A stretch of DNA of 64,000 nucleotides from Balanoglossus misakiensis. Taxonomy: Eukaryota > Hemichordata. The first letter of the stretch is position 1, and each line of letters begins with the position of its first letter. The stretch covers positions 3,534,001-3,598,000 of the forward strand of contig CM082592.2 in the NCBI GenBank assembly GCA_040954595.2, written 5' to 3'. Positions 40,301 through 52,809 of the stretch are shown in pieces. Made by a program: the position numbers and the translations under genes. The notes beneath the pieces are model-generated. The model saw only the letters and a program-made list of their open reading frames with translations, did not search any database and had not been told where the DNA came from.

Positions 40301-43300
40301 TAAGTTGATAGGAAAGCTATGGCCATCATTTAGCGCACTTAAGGCCGGTTAGTTTCTGCAGACGACAGTCCTGTCTGACCATAGACAGTAGACTGTCTAT
40401 GGTCTTCCATCGTCTGAGAAAATGAGTCATCAACGGATGTTTATTGCAAATCAAGGTGACCCTAGATGTCAAATAACCGAACGACCGAGCAGAAACGAAC
40501 CCACTGTGTAGGAAAAAGTTACATCCACGGGAAAGGGGGACTGAATTTACACTTTGAGTTGCATTTATTAACATAAGTTATGACTGAACTTGATAACAAT
40601 CAGATATACATGCCTCATATCGTAAACTTGTCGGTACCAATCTGAAGAGTTGTGTGTCGTTGCTGCATTTATTATACTCCTGAACAGACAAATATGGAAC
40701 TATTATATAACTCAATGTACGAATGGTACTAAACTTCCTGCGTTAGTTTGCTAAAAATCTGCAGACAGGAAAGCAAACTCAACAATATAATTCAACTTCT
40801 GTTCATTAATAATATCTATTTATTTACTAGTCTAGCAATATATCTTTTTAAAGCAAATAATATGACTGGGTGAGCTTGTTCGAGTCGTGCACCAACAGAG
40901 CCACGCATATAGCAACCCGGTCAATTTGAGCGGTTCTAACAGTGGCTACTGGTCAAATACATCAAAACGTTTTCAAAGCACAATACCTTTATGCGGTTAT
41001 GGGAACGTCCCGATTAATATTGATCACTATGGCGATATCCACGTGACCAGGCAGAACAATCACAGCGCGCTGGTAGCCTTGGTACGTTCACCTGTACAAA
41101 GGCTAGTTACGTTAGTGTGATGATGGAGGGAGACGTTTTTGATTACGCGTGCGTCGATTCCTGTACTGACACCCCCTGTCTGTCACCCGACGATTCGCAG
41201 ACGGTGACGTCGCCGTTCAGCCCCAGAATACTGAAACTGTCCCGTCGTAAACCGATCTCGTTTCTTTCACAGGAGAGCCAGTCGCCACTTTCCAGGGACC
41301 GGGAGTACAGATCGTCGACCCGGTCGTCGGATTTCACCACCAGTCGATCGACGGAGTTCTCCAGCAGGAGCGAGTTCTCCAGCCGGGTTGGCGATCTGGG
41401 CACCCGCGGCAGCGATCTCAACACCCGCTCGAGTTCGTCAACGTCCGTGTCGTCGGCCTCGTCTCTCGTCGATGTTTCCAGCGGCGCCCGCGAGTATGTT
41501 GGCTTTGCCACGCTGCCGGACCAGGTTCACCGAAAATCGGTCAAGAAAGGTTTTGAGTTCACACTAATGGTTGTAGGTAAGATTCCAATAGCTGCTGATT
41601 TATTGGTCCGGTCCTTTGACACTTCCCGTCAACAAGTTTTGAATTTGGTGAACTCAGTTCTGTTGCCACCCAAATCTTTGTGCCATACTGAGGTGCTTTG
41701 CCAGTGGCACATCGGTCGCTATTAAAGTGTGACGTTCAAGGGAGGACATGTCGTGTTGTCCTATGATCATTGTCCTTGTTAGTATTCCTTGAATACACAA
41801 TATACCGTCTGGTATACTACTTGTTTTCCACGGCATGCGGCCCTGTTTCGAAGTCCGAGAAACCAACTTCGACAACTAGACAATTTAACAATTAAATCAC
41901 ACAGATTTTTATTTTATTTTATTTGCCGTGACAGGGAGTCAATTTCCAAATTACGACATCAATGTCGATCCCGTTGAGAAGGAAAACGACCTGTCTACAC
42001 GCAAAACGCCTGGTTGTCCATTCATGGCCGATGGATCGTGGCGGTGTATCGCTGCGGGCCAGCGGTACAACAATTTAAACAAGGCGTCCATTCAGTCAAC
42101 GTAATCGCTTACAATTCATGCCTTTTGCAGTTCAAAGGAGTCTAAATACGGCGCTTTCAAATGTATTTACTAATGAGAAAAGAACGCAAAACAATCCAAT
42201 TCTTCGACGTCTGCCTGCCCTGCAGAAATGAAGGAGACATATCTGTCTTGGTTGCGTCTATTATCAGCATAAATACAAGAAAAGAATCTTTAGTTTTTGT
42301 CTTGGTTGTTTTTATGTATTATTTACTGATTTTACAAAAGAAATCTGATATACTCGACCTCCACGATCAACGTGCACACTCTGACACGACAGCTTTGTAC
42401 ACAACATTAAAAGTCCGAAAGGGCCAAATTACGCGTATACTTTGACACGACAGGGTCGAACTGTAACCTCTATACACAGAGTGGCTGATAGCGTCGTCAA
42501 AAACCCTTTCTTTCGCGGCTTTCAATCACTCAGGAATGTTTAGAGATCAGTGCCTTTCGACACTATATAATGAAGGGTTCTCTCGGAATGTTTGCAGAAA
42601 AAGTGGGCTTTCGGAAGTCTCTATAGAACCCCCCCCCCCCATAATAAACTGTTTTTGTAAAGAATCAATATTTTACCAAGCGATACATTGTGGTTCGCAG
42701 GTGAATCTGGTCTTGGCAAGTCAACGCTGGTGAACAGTTTGTTCCTAAGGGACTTGTACAAAGATAGGATACTTCCTAGTGCCGAAGGTGAGAAGTTTAT
42801 TCAGATTTCCAGGTGTGTTTTGACAATCACACACAGTCGAGAACAGCCTACGGTTGTCAAGATAAACACAGAAAGACTGTCTCTAACAGATATTACTGTA
42901 CATTGTTGCCCGAAAGCTGGCTCTCAGTAGTACGAGCGACTTTGAAATCGAATGTAAAGAATATTGTATCGCAAGGACGTCAGCTAACATTATGGTCACC
43001 TGCACTGTTCATGTTAAATTAAAATTACCGTAAAACGGCCAAAGTTTACGACATTTCCACCTTTGCGGAGAGTGACATATGTAAGACATTCCAAAGTCTT
43101 CGTGAACTTTGACACTTGATGTGTTCACTTTTCCGATGTTTTACCTTTTCCAGAACGTATTTCGAAGACGGTGAAGATCGACAAATCTACGGTTGAAATC
43201 GAAGAACAGGGCGTAAAGTTGAGACTGAACGTGGTAGATACACCTGGATTTGGAGACGCAGTCAATGGCTCTGATTGGTAAGTACATGTTACTGCTGGCC

Positions 43301-46300
43301 AATCGGGTGTTAGCTTTTGAACGAAATCATCGACGTTATTTTACAAGATCAATACGTTTATTGTGAAGTGCTTGCCGACCAAAAATTTTATTCGTTTTAT
43401 AATCGAGGTGATGTTAACTTCTGTATTTTGTTTTACACCGATAGCTGGAAACCAATCAAGGAATACATAGAGGAACAGTTTGAACAGTATTTCCAAGATG
43501 AGAGCGGTTTGAATCGTAAAAACATCGTGGACAACCGTGTACATTGTTGCTTGTATTTTGTATCGCCGTATGGACGGGGGTGAGTTGTCAACTACCGTTA
43601 TCTACAGTTTTGTAAACCGTCAAAGGTAAATGATTTGAACTGCCCAAAGTTAAGTTTATCGTCCTTTTGTCTCTACAGACTTCGACCAATAGACGTAGAG
43701 TTTATGAAGCAATTACACGAGAAGGTCAATATCGTTCCAGTGATTGCCAAGGCGGATTGCTTGACGCCGGCAGAAGTGAATACTCTCAAACGAAGAGTAA
43801 GTGGAGATATAGGAGATGTTTCTTTGGGGGACTCGGGATCACGTGGTGTAACCGTTCGGTGGATGTCATGGCAGCATTGCATGTCGGCTGGTTGGTGTTG
43901 GTAGACATGCAAAACATGTTTACAGACGTCACGCCAAATAACTGGGGAAATATCCAGTGAATTTGAGCGTTAACTGGAATAATTCCAGTCCAAGCAGTCA
44001 GACACGTGAAGCATTCACGTACTGCTGTGTTCCCAGCGAGATTGTAGTTCACTAACGCTTATTGGCTCTAAATCAATTTGCGTGATCAGCATGTCTGTTG
44101 ATAACAAAAGACTGTAACATGTTACAACCATTGTCCACACCTCTTATGACTGGCATTCTTAGACCAATAGTTTGTCCTTGCATTAGTATAAAAATAACCA
44201 ATGTTCATTAATTAAGAATTATGTTACTGGGGAGTTCAAAATCTCAACTTGTTTCATTGTTTGTATATGTCCATCTTATCATGTCCTATCACAGACGTCC
44301 TAAATAGTTACTGACTGTTATATAATGTCTTCGATAGGTATTAGACGATCTAGACGCACACGGCATCAAAATTTATGAGTTTCCAGACTGTGATTCCGAC
44401 GAAGATGACGAGTTCAAACAGCAAGATAATGAACTCAAGGTAAGGTTGTGTCTCATTATTTTAAAATCTTATCATTCTCTGTGCTACTTTCATATGTGAA
44501 TGTGCTGTATTTCAATTCCCAGCCTGGATCACAACCGAGCCCCACTTCTATGTTGCTTCAGGCTACATTATATTTTATTCGTTTCCCTTCCATGCGGTTG
44601 CATTGCATATCAAATATTCCACATGTGACAAACGAGATTCTTTCAGTTACCTAATCTATTGATAGATTGTAGTTTTTGCCCTTTCTGAAGCGTTATCGAA
44701 GGCAATATCGTAGATTTTGATTGGTTGATTGAACTCCTGACCATACTGACGCGTCTTGTTATTGTTCACAGGCAAGCATTCCATTCGCTGTGATTGGCAG
44801 TAACACCATTGTAGAAGCCAATGGTAAGCGACTACGAGGTCGTCTGTACCCATGGGGAATAGTGGAAGGTTAGTTTCCGGTTTATTTTGCATTGTAATAC
44901 CTAGATGACGTTTGACACATATTTGTGTGTATACCATAAATTATACAATACATGCAAGACTCAACAAGTAATTATTCTTCCCTTTTTTCACAGTTGAAAA
45001 TCCCAAGCACTGCGACTTTGTAAAATTAAGGAACATGCTTATCAGGTATGACGTCATTTACATTGTACTAGTCGTATATGAGCATTTGTAGAGCTTCAAT
45101 AGAAACTTGTTAAAATTTTCCACGTACTAGTAACTTTAAGGAATTATTGCACACCAATGATCGGACAATTATTTATCACAGCCAAGTTATCACCTTACAC
45201 GTGTGCATGTTTTGATTGGACACGTTTGCTTGCTTTCCGTAAACACTGTTTGTTTCTTCTATAACAGGACACACATGCATGACTTGAAGGAAGTGACGTG
45301 CGATGTCCATTATGAAAACTATCGTCTGAAACGCATTGAAAGCTCAGGTCATCCATTCAACCCTGTCAGCGCAAAGGAACGCAAGTAAGAAAGATGATTA
45401 TTTTCACTTTAAAAGTCAATCTTTTGTTTTTCGCATTTTCTTTTACTTTGCTAATTGCCTCCCAATCTCCTCAGCCAGTATTTACTTTCGTTTTACTTTC
45501 AAACACCCTTTACAAATACAATGTATTTAATTACGTGCACGTGCAAAGTTTTTATTTCTCGATTTTCCTCAATTGACGCATGGAATGTTTTAATTTCCTT
45601 TCCGTTTTAAGTTTTATTTTGAAGGCCTTTCTTCATTTATTTCACGTTTTTGTTTTTTTATCTTCATTTTGCTACACAGGCATAAGTATTCATCGAAAGT
45701 TGAAAGGTAAAATTAAATTTTAAACAGCATTGGGTTTGGCACTTATAACTTTGGATATAGTTGGATGCACTTGGAACCTTCACTATCTGTAACTTTTGGC
45801 TATTTTTCACTATTTTGTTTAATTAATGTATGGAATGAATTTTCTCGTTCAAATCCCTATAGTAGAATGAAATGCAAAGTATTTTGCTGCTCAACACGGA
45901 TATTAGCATTACTATTGTCGATATTTGCTTACACGACCGGATTGAATTCATTTGTCTACAATAATAATGGACATTATACACACTGAGCCTATGTTTATAA
46001 ACAGTTCACTGGCTTTTAAGGATTTCGTAGGGAGCAGAACAAGAAAGTGTATTCGACTACAGCGAAACAGATCATACTGACAAAATAGCCAAAAGTTTTA
46101 TTTAACTTGGTACTTATGGTATAACTGCATCAGCGGTGATGGGTGACTGGGTATACACTCTTTTGGTATAGTGTGAGCGTATTCTATTTATCTGTCGTCC
46201 TTCTTGGCTTAGAGGTCCTCCACATTCAATCGTCACATCTATCATTAATAGCCAGTCTTAATGCCAAAACAAAGATCTTAATTCAAATTCCTTATGTCAA

Positions 46301-47514
46301 GTCCGACATTTCACTTTCCAGACAATAGTCTCTGCTCGAGGAACACAAGGAGGGTTACTGTGCTTTTTGATAGTTTGTGTGAAGTGTTTCTGTTCTGTTT
46401 CACGGTCGATTTTCATGTAAATTCCTTTTCCGCGTTAAAAAGCGTAAGTGTGAGCTAATGCGTTGTTGTTGTCGAAGACGGCGACAGAAAACTACTGAAA
46501 TGGCATCATTAAATGCTCTCTTCGACTGTGGAGCGAGCGACAACAAAGACGAGAGTTCCTCTTTGAGTGGCTTACCCATACAAATTAAACCGCTAAACGT
46601 AACTTGAAATCTCGAATAGCCTTGCCAATCTATCAAAGCATCGTTTTACTCGCGGAGTTAGGGGTCAGAGGTCAGTCTAAAATAAACACAAGAGGTTGCC
46701 AAAAGTGGTGTTGTCTACAACACGAACCATTACTATTATTTCATGTCGTCATAAAACAGCAAATTATGTCATGTGTGGCGGGGCTGCTTGATCCCTTCAC
46801 GTTAATACTGTTTATCAGGTCGCAAAGTTCAGACAGTCAGTGTCTGCATGTGGTATATCTGCTTTTCCCATTTAGCACGTATGTCGGTCGTGGGTGGTTA
46901 CAAGGATGGGTCTGCACCCAGCCATACAAATCCATAATTCATCTCCATATCAAATTTCTGGTGGAGGTTTCTCTGTAAAAATGTGTTTTCTCGACTCGAA
47001 CAACTTAATTTTATCATCAATCTTTCTCGAATTGTCTCTGAGCGTGATATTTTCCAAGAATTGCCTTGAACTATTGTCACGGTTGATTAAGGGGGTTGAG
47101 TTAAAAGGGAAGCGAATGCAGACTTTAATCATCAGACTTAGACTACATGTTGTGTTTTTATGCACAAAGGAAAACTGGTGCTGGCCATTTAATAGCAACA
47201 TTTACCAATGTGGGGACGAATATTATTTGACTACCTAGAATTTAGATTAGAGACGATAACAATTTTGCTCAGAGACATGATAGGTACACGAGTTCTTATC
47301 GAAACTCTCATTTTATAATTGCAGCAAACTTAAGAGGGATTCCGTGGTCAATCTGGAGACCGATCGCCTCCTGCAAGAAAAGGACGACGAGATCAGACGA
47401 ATGCAGGACATGCTCCAGAAGATGCAAGACCAGATGAAGGCCCAACAAGCAGCAAACAACAACAATAACAGAAAACAAAATGGCCGACTTGGTGTGACAT
47501 CACGTGACCTGTAA
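34361..47514 (+). CDS. SEPTIN4: Septin GTPase of the SEPTIN4/SEPTIN5 type
   Basis: This is a filament-forming GTPase of the cell cortex. The model has exons 34361-34442, 34645-34670, 41201-41576, 42701-42787, 43154-43277, 43445-43579, 43679-43796, 44338-44439, 44772-44868, 44994-45045, 45268-45384, 45680-45706 and 47325-47514: 1533 nt, 510 residues, phases consistent throughout. [20 protein letters not shown] matches the vertebrate SEPTIN4/5 polybasic region. The P-loop GESGLGKST is near 162-170, G3 DTPGFGD near 219-225, G4 AKAD near 300 and the septin unique element follows. The last exon encodes a heptad-like coiled coil and an Asn-rich tail. The Ser-rich N-terminal part is long. The acceptor at 41201 is my choice, because it keeps phase 0 with the 26-nt exon 2; other acceptors are possible. 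Vertebrate SEPTIN1/2/4/5 are close relatives, so the symbol is approximate. Confidence 0.9.
40378..40402. repeat. Short hairpin in septin intron 2
   Basis: CCATAGACAGT and ACTGTCTATGG form an almost perfect stem with a small loop. No function is known. Confidence 0.4.
41120..41200 (+). other. Possible alternative septin N-terminus
   Basis: ATG ATG at 41120 opens in frame with the septin exon at 41201 and adds [15 protein letters not shown] and a Thr/Asp/Ser-rich stretch, giving a 501-residue isoform from a downstream promoter. The alternative is that this part is intron or 5' UTR. Vertebrate SEPTIN4 is known for alternative N-termini. Confidence 0.4.
45680..45706 (+). other. 27-nt septin microexon
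   Basis: The exon encodes [10 protein letters not shown] and is bounded by ACACAG and GGTAAAAT. It sits at the junction of the GTPase domain and the coiled coil. Its length is a multiple of three, so skipping it keeps the frame, and it could be alternatively spliced. Confidence 0.6.
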
Positions 47515-48488
47515 ACAGAAGGACGCTCTCCAGTTAAAACCATAGAACTGTTAAGCAAAATAACATGCGCAGTAACAATTTTATGTGACTGTGCGAGTAT
47601 TGTCCCCATTGACAGTTTGCTATGGTACCCCGCCTACCAAAGGAAGTTATTACCGCCCGGAGAAAATTCTTCGCGATCGAGGTGAAGAGCACGCCCCCTG
47701 AGTCGTACCTGTGCTACCTTCCGATATATTCCTTACCGCTGCTTGTGTAACGGTAACGCTACTGCCAGATTAGACACTGGAAATTTTAGCACACTTCGAA
47801 TCATATTGTTTCCCCCCCCCCTGAAAATATCCATTCCATATTGTAAACAAATGTCTTTCCTAAACCTTTATCGAAAATGGTACACAATTATATTGTTTAT
47901 TTAAACTATATATACCTGCTAGCTATAATCTTAACATCTACCCAACTTTTGGAAAAGTTTCAGTATCAAAAACGAGGTAAAAGTAATTTTTCTACTCTAT
48001 CGATTATTTGAAGTATTTATTTTCAATTTCAAACTTCGTTCATATCCGACTGAGATGGACAGACTCTTTCATCTATGCATTTTATTTTTATAACTCTTCT
48101 TTGTATGCAAGTTTTTTTTTATGAATTCTTGTCTCTGCAGAGAAATTTTGTACCAAACAGTTAGCTATTCTCCGCCAGATTTATTATAAAACAACAATAT
48201 ATATTCAATGTTGATCGTGAAAAGACAGGAATTACTTTCCTGTAAATTTGCATTTCGTAAACTGTACAACGTTGGCGGCATTTCACTCATTTGCAGAAAC
48301 TCCTCCGCGATACAAACTTGTTGTAAGGTTCGTACTTTATTGTATTCAGATGTTGTCGATGACGTCAGTCATCAATGAAGTTTGTGGAAAAGTTTGTTTC
48401 AAAAACTAAATTTGAGATGTGAAATTTCATTACATTTTTGAAGGTTTATACGCATACTTTACTCCTCTGGTAATTATTATTGGGTACG

Positions 48489-48510
48489 TGACCTTTGACC
48501 TGCTGACTCA
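48489..48510. promoter_or_regulatory. DR1 motif overlapping an AP-1/Maf-like site
   Basis: TGACCTTTGACCT (48489-48501) shares its last base with TGCTGACTCA (48501-48510), which contains the AP-1 core TGACTCA. This copy is outside the intron-1 repeats of WSB and does not share their flanks. Confidence 0.3.
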
Positions 48511-48856
48511 TATTAAGGTGCAATACTGTTAAATTGTGATGGGGAGGTCCCTTTGTTAATTTTACGTGCAGCTGTGATTCTCTCGGAAAGAAAATGTCAA
48601 CCCAAGTACATAGACAGATATGAAAGTGGTTATTCGCGATGTGTTGACTGTAGACGAATCCGTGAAGACGAACACAAATTTACAAACATTTTTACTGGGC
48701 ATATTTTGTTGCGCATATCATTTTCACGCCTTTTCTATTTAAATATGTCATCCATGATTAACCCGTGGGGAATTTCCCCTCTAAACAAGGGCGACACGAA
48801 CAAAGCCTAGAAACTCTCCCCACGGGTCTGTTGTCTTCGTTAAAGAGGGACGATGA

Positions 48857-48952
48857 CTTAACCTTTTCACCCCCAGTTTCCTCTTTAGAGGTCCAACCTT
48901 ACCATAGAAAACAATGAATTTGGGCCAAACCATGGCGGTGAAAGGGTTAAAC
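48857..48952. mobile_element. Short MITE, TTTAACCCTTTTACCGCC family, copy 2
   Basis: Its reverse complement begins TTTAACCCTTTCACCGCC and runs through CATTGTTTTCTATGG to the end word, aligning along its length with 27128-27220 with scattered substitutions. Confidence 0.65.
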
Positions 48953-49313
48953 GCTGGGTGTAGAAAATTGACGAGCCTAGAGTTGAAGGACGGTGACTCC
49001 CAAAGCAAAACCTGTTATATATCAATCTTTCAGCATCATCACAAGTGTAACAGGAAGCTACCCTCAGTTGGATAGCCAGCGAAATCAAAAGGCGCCACCA
49101 CGTGTTCAAACGCGTGACTGTAGAAATATTGCAGTCGCGAAGAATATATATTTCCATAATGATTATAATAGCGCGTATTAGAAAGTTAGGAATAATAAAT
49201 TGAAAGATAAATAGATGTTGATTGCTTTGTTGGTATTCATATTTATGCCGTTAACGTTGTGAGTCTCCTTAAGTTATATGTATGTATTGATTACTAGACA
49301 TTCACACATGCCC

Positions 49314-49319
49314 AATAAA
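49314..49319 (+). terminator. Candidate polyadenylation signal of the septin gene
   Basis: AATAAA on the plus strand, 1.8 kb after the septin stop. It is the best-looking of several, but not unique. Confidence 0.3.
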
Positions 49320-49757
49320 ATTACGTTAACGAACTGAATATTGCATCCAAGTCATTGTTCCAATGTTGTTGTGTGAATGCTAAAGATTGAACTGCTGGTA
49401 TGTCGTGTTGTGCATGCCCAACCAGTCAAACAAGCGGTATGGATTTATATTTGCTGTGAAATGGAATTTTCGGTCAAACATTTCAAGGTGTCCTTGGTGG
49501 GAAGTGCAGGTCTATTACTTCTGATGCCTACAGCTATACGTTTTATCAGCAGTCAGGTTTCTGTACCATTGATTATATTTAAAAGTTGCAGACAGTATTT
49601 CATATTCTGAAGTCTGACACACGAGGGCGCTGCATCAAATCTATACAAACGCACGATTTCACCCACTGACCATGACCATGACAAGGACAGTCACACAAGA
49701 AGCAGTCATATAGGCCAGCAGACAAACTAAATATACGACAACTTCGGTTTGAAAAGT

Positions 49758-49763
49758 TTTATT
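49758..49763 (-). terminator. Candidate polyadenylation signal of the Ser/Arg-rich gene
   Basis: AATAAA on the minus strand, 3.05 kb after the stop at 52810. If used, the gene has a long 3' UTR and ends tail-to-tail with the septin. Confidence 0.3.
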
Positions 49764-52700
49764 TTACAATGAAAATCAAAATATTTCCACACCCACAAAA
49801 GGTGAAAATATAAAATGTGAGATATATATAAAATATACATAGCCAAATATTTACATATCAAACTATAACATCACTCAGATCAGATTCATGTAAAGGTCAC
49901 AGATCATTCATGTATCTTTAAAATTGTACCAAGAGTTATGATTTCATCAAAATGTATTAATATTGAAGAATGTAGTCCATATACGTACTGCTTACATAGA
50001 AAGCACATATAAATTTAGCAGCCAAAAACAAAACAAAGCCAAACAAAAAAGACGTACAAATATTAAAACTACTGAACTTAAAATCACACTAATATTACTG
50101 AGTCAGTGCCACGCAGTTAAAAAGCAAACTGAACAATTTTTTAACGTAACATATTACAAAAAGGCATGTATCATATTGAAAGTAAAGTTAGGATGCTTCA
50201 AGTGCAAAATGGTATGTTAGTCTTTCTCGACATGGTTAACTTACAGCAATAGGTGTGGAAAGTAGCGAGGGATTGTGTGTGTGTGCACGTGTATGTGTGT
50301 GAATGGACGATATACTATACAAGTCTGAACAGTGTAGACACACGGACAGGAACTGGAACATGTAGGGCAACATGCAAAGTGGATTCTGGTTCGTCAACTT
50401 GTCGTCAAACCAATCTACAAGGAGGTGTACACCAGGTGTGTGCTTGAGACAACCAATCAGATTAGACCGTTGGCACCTGCACGTTGCCCAACCACGAGAA
50501 ATGAAGGAATCTCACATAAATACATTTAGTTGGGTTGTCATATTTAAACAGTGCTGATTAAATTTGAAGCCGAGTCGAAAGGTTGCTTTTGATTGGCCAA
50601 CTCGTTTGTCGACCCAAAGCAGGTGCACAAACGGTGTATGAATGATCTTACAATTGCAGACTATTCTGTAAACTTAATTTGACGGAAATCATCATAACTG
50701 CTCACAAGAAATTGGACGAGTAACACTTAGTTGTATTGCCGGCAGATATGATCAGTTCAACATCTGACAATTGAGTGAGTTTTTGTGAACAGTTTCCTCG
50801 CATGGACGGATGGGATTTAACAGATATCAAGCGGACTTGGTAACTTCATTCCTGACTCTCAGATTCCATCGTCACAAATCAGTGTAGGCTAATAAGTTTT
50901 ATCGTGCAACGCGGACGGACACTACAACTACAGTATTTTATGACAACCAACAACGTATTGTTTTTAAATAAATTAATTATCATAATAGTGTGAGGTTATG
51001 TAAATGCTAATGAGTTGAAGTGACTTACGTAAGCGTTCAATGGACGAAAATAGACACTTATGTACTACAGTTATAAAAAAATTGCGTTTTGATCGATATG
51101 AGCAGGCTTGTATTTAAGTGACATGACCCGGATGTTAAACCGCCATTGCTGTCCAATGTTTGGGGTTATTTTACCGCTAAGTGTACATGCCAACTTCACC
51201 TGAAGAGATCGGTCAGTACGCGAGTTATTAACCGACTTCATGCAATGAACATAAATTAAAGTTCTGAAAAGATCAAACCAAATTGTTTTGAAATCAAGAT
51301 ATTGATTAAATCATTGATTGCAGCACCATTCCAGGGGACAATGTTCAGGAATGGGCTGGAAAGAAAATTCTCGCAATGGATGGAAACGTGTGTCGACTGC
51401 CGCTTTAGTGCGCAAGTGACTGTGCATTCACGAAAACTGCTACTGAATTTATAATTATCAGACGAGCAGCTCACTATCGAAGGCAATGCGTTACGTCTGA
51501 GAGTTTGGAATTGATGAAATTCGTCCAATTATGGCATGACTGTAGATAGCAGTTCCGTTTTCGCAACATTCCCTGCTACGATTAAAAAAAAATAATTTTC
51601 CCAAATGTTTGTAAATCGCATCTTGTTGAGAGGTTATTGAGGACGGGTGCAAAAGTTTAGTACGTAACGACAATTAAATACAACTTTACTATACAAAAGT
51701 AATGGCCGGAAAGGTCATCAGATAAAAAGAAAATACATGTACGACATTTTATCTGACTCGTTTACTAGCACTGTCACCATGGTGACGTGTTCTTGGCATT
51801 AAAGCTTTCAGGGATGGTTGAGAAATTCTGATGACATGTCGGATCAATTTAGACAACCGTTGACGTTTTAGCTGTCTGAGCACAAAAACAAATATGCGAA
51901 ATTACCCACAATTCTGTCTGATGTGTACACGTCGAAAATTATGGTCAAAAAAGTTCTGTTCGACTAATTCCATAATATTGTTTCACTTTAAAATATCAAT
52001 TAATGTATAAAATAGTAAATAACTCTAATGAATTCACAATCTGCTATCATTTACTTACGTAAATTTCTCTGAATTGTCATGTTTACGAAAAATCAATATC
52101 CTTTTCTCGGTCTATAAATTGAGTTTTACGTGCCAAAAAAATCTGATCATTGCAAAACTGGTTGTCAGATTTCATCCTTAATTGCCGTTTCTTTCAAGTC
52201 AACGTTGTTATTTCTCTTAATAGTTAAACTTTGGTATTCAGAAAGATAAAAACACAAATGATAGGTCACTCAAATAATTATGTACTGGAAAGATGGCGGT
52301 AGAAGATGCAACGTGCAAACAGATCAGACTGAATCATGAAGAAATATCACATAGTACACAAACCAACATTTTACAGTTGGTAAATATCGTTTCAAAACTC
52401 CACTGATATTTGGTAAACTAGTGGAAGGTACGTCTTGGAGTTACAGGCTCACTCGAAATCTCTCCGCCGGCCGCACCAATAATCACCACACGCAAGGAGT
52501 TCTTAAGTATGGCGCTGACGTTTACACACACGGTTAAGGCAGGCTTTTTGGATTAGACCACAGACTGGGATTTCGGTGATGCATTGATGCCGCAAGTGAA
52601 ACTGGTCACTGAAACGCTGATAGCTCTCGTCTTTAAAAACAGAGTTGCATTAACGAACGCCACTCTCAAACTACGCTTAACCAAAGCGTTTTCTCGCTGC

Positions 52701-52809
52701 TCTCTCGATAGTACATGTGGTATGGTGTACTTCAAGCAATAGACTTGCGAGTGAAATAGGCCTATATCTTGCTGTAGTGTATCACACACTGAACTCGCTA
52801 TTTTCCATC
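49764..52809 (-). other. Probable long 3' UTR of the Ser/Arg-rich gene
   Basis: Three kilobases without supported coding exons or recognisable transposons, in contrast to the repeat-rich DNA elsewhere. A scarcity of mobile elements would fit a transcribed UTR, but this is inference. Confidence 0.3.

Larger units (their letters stand above)
47515..49313 (+). other. Septin 3' UTR and downstream DNA
   Basis: No further coding exon was found. The region carries a perfect DR1 word at 48489 and the second copy of the TTTAACCCTTT MITE (listed separately). It is probably 3' UTR up to the AATAAA at 49314. Confidence 0.35.

Noticed and set aside
40887-41120. 77-codon frame whose stop overlaps the septin ATG as ATGA
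   Set aside because: It starts at GTG, has no recognised homology, and the overlap is chance in a eukaryotic gene.
45840-45865. TTCAAATCC word as a tRNA B box
   Set aside because: No A box or cloverleaf could be formed upstream.
49620-49634. GAGGGCGCTGC as a CTCF site
   Set aside because: Only the 3' half of the motif fits; the CCA half is missing, so it is too weak to list.
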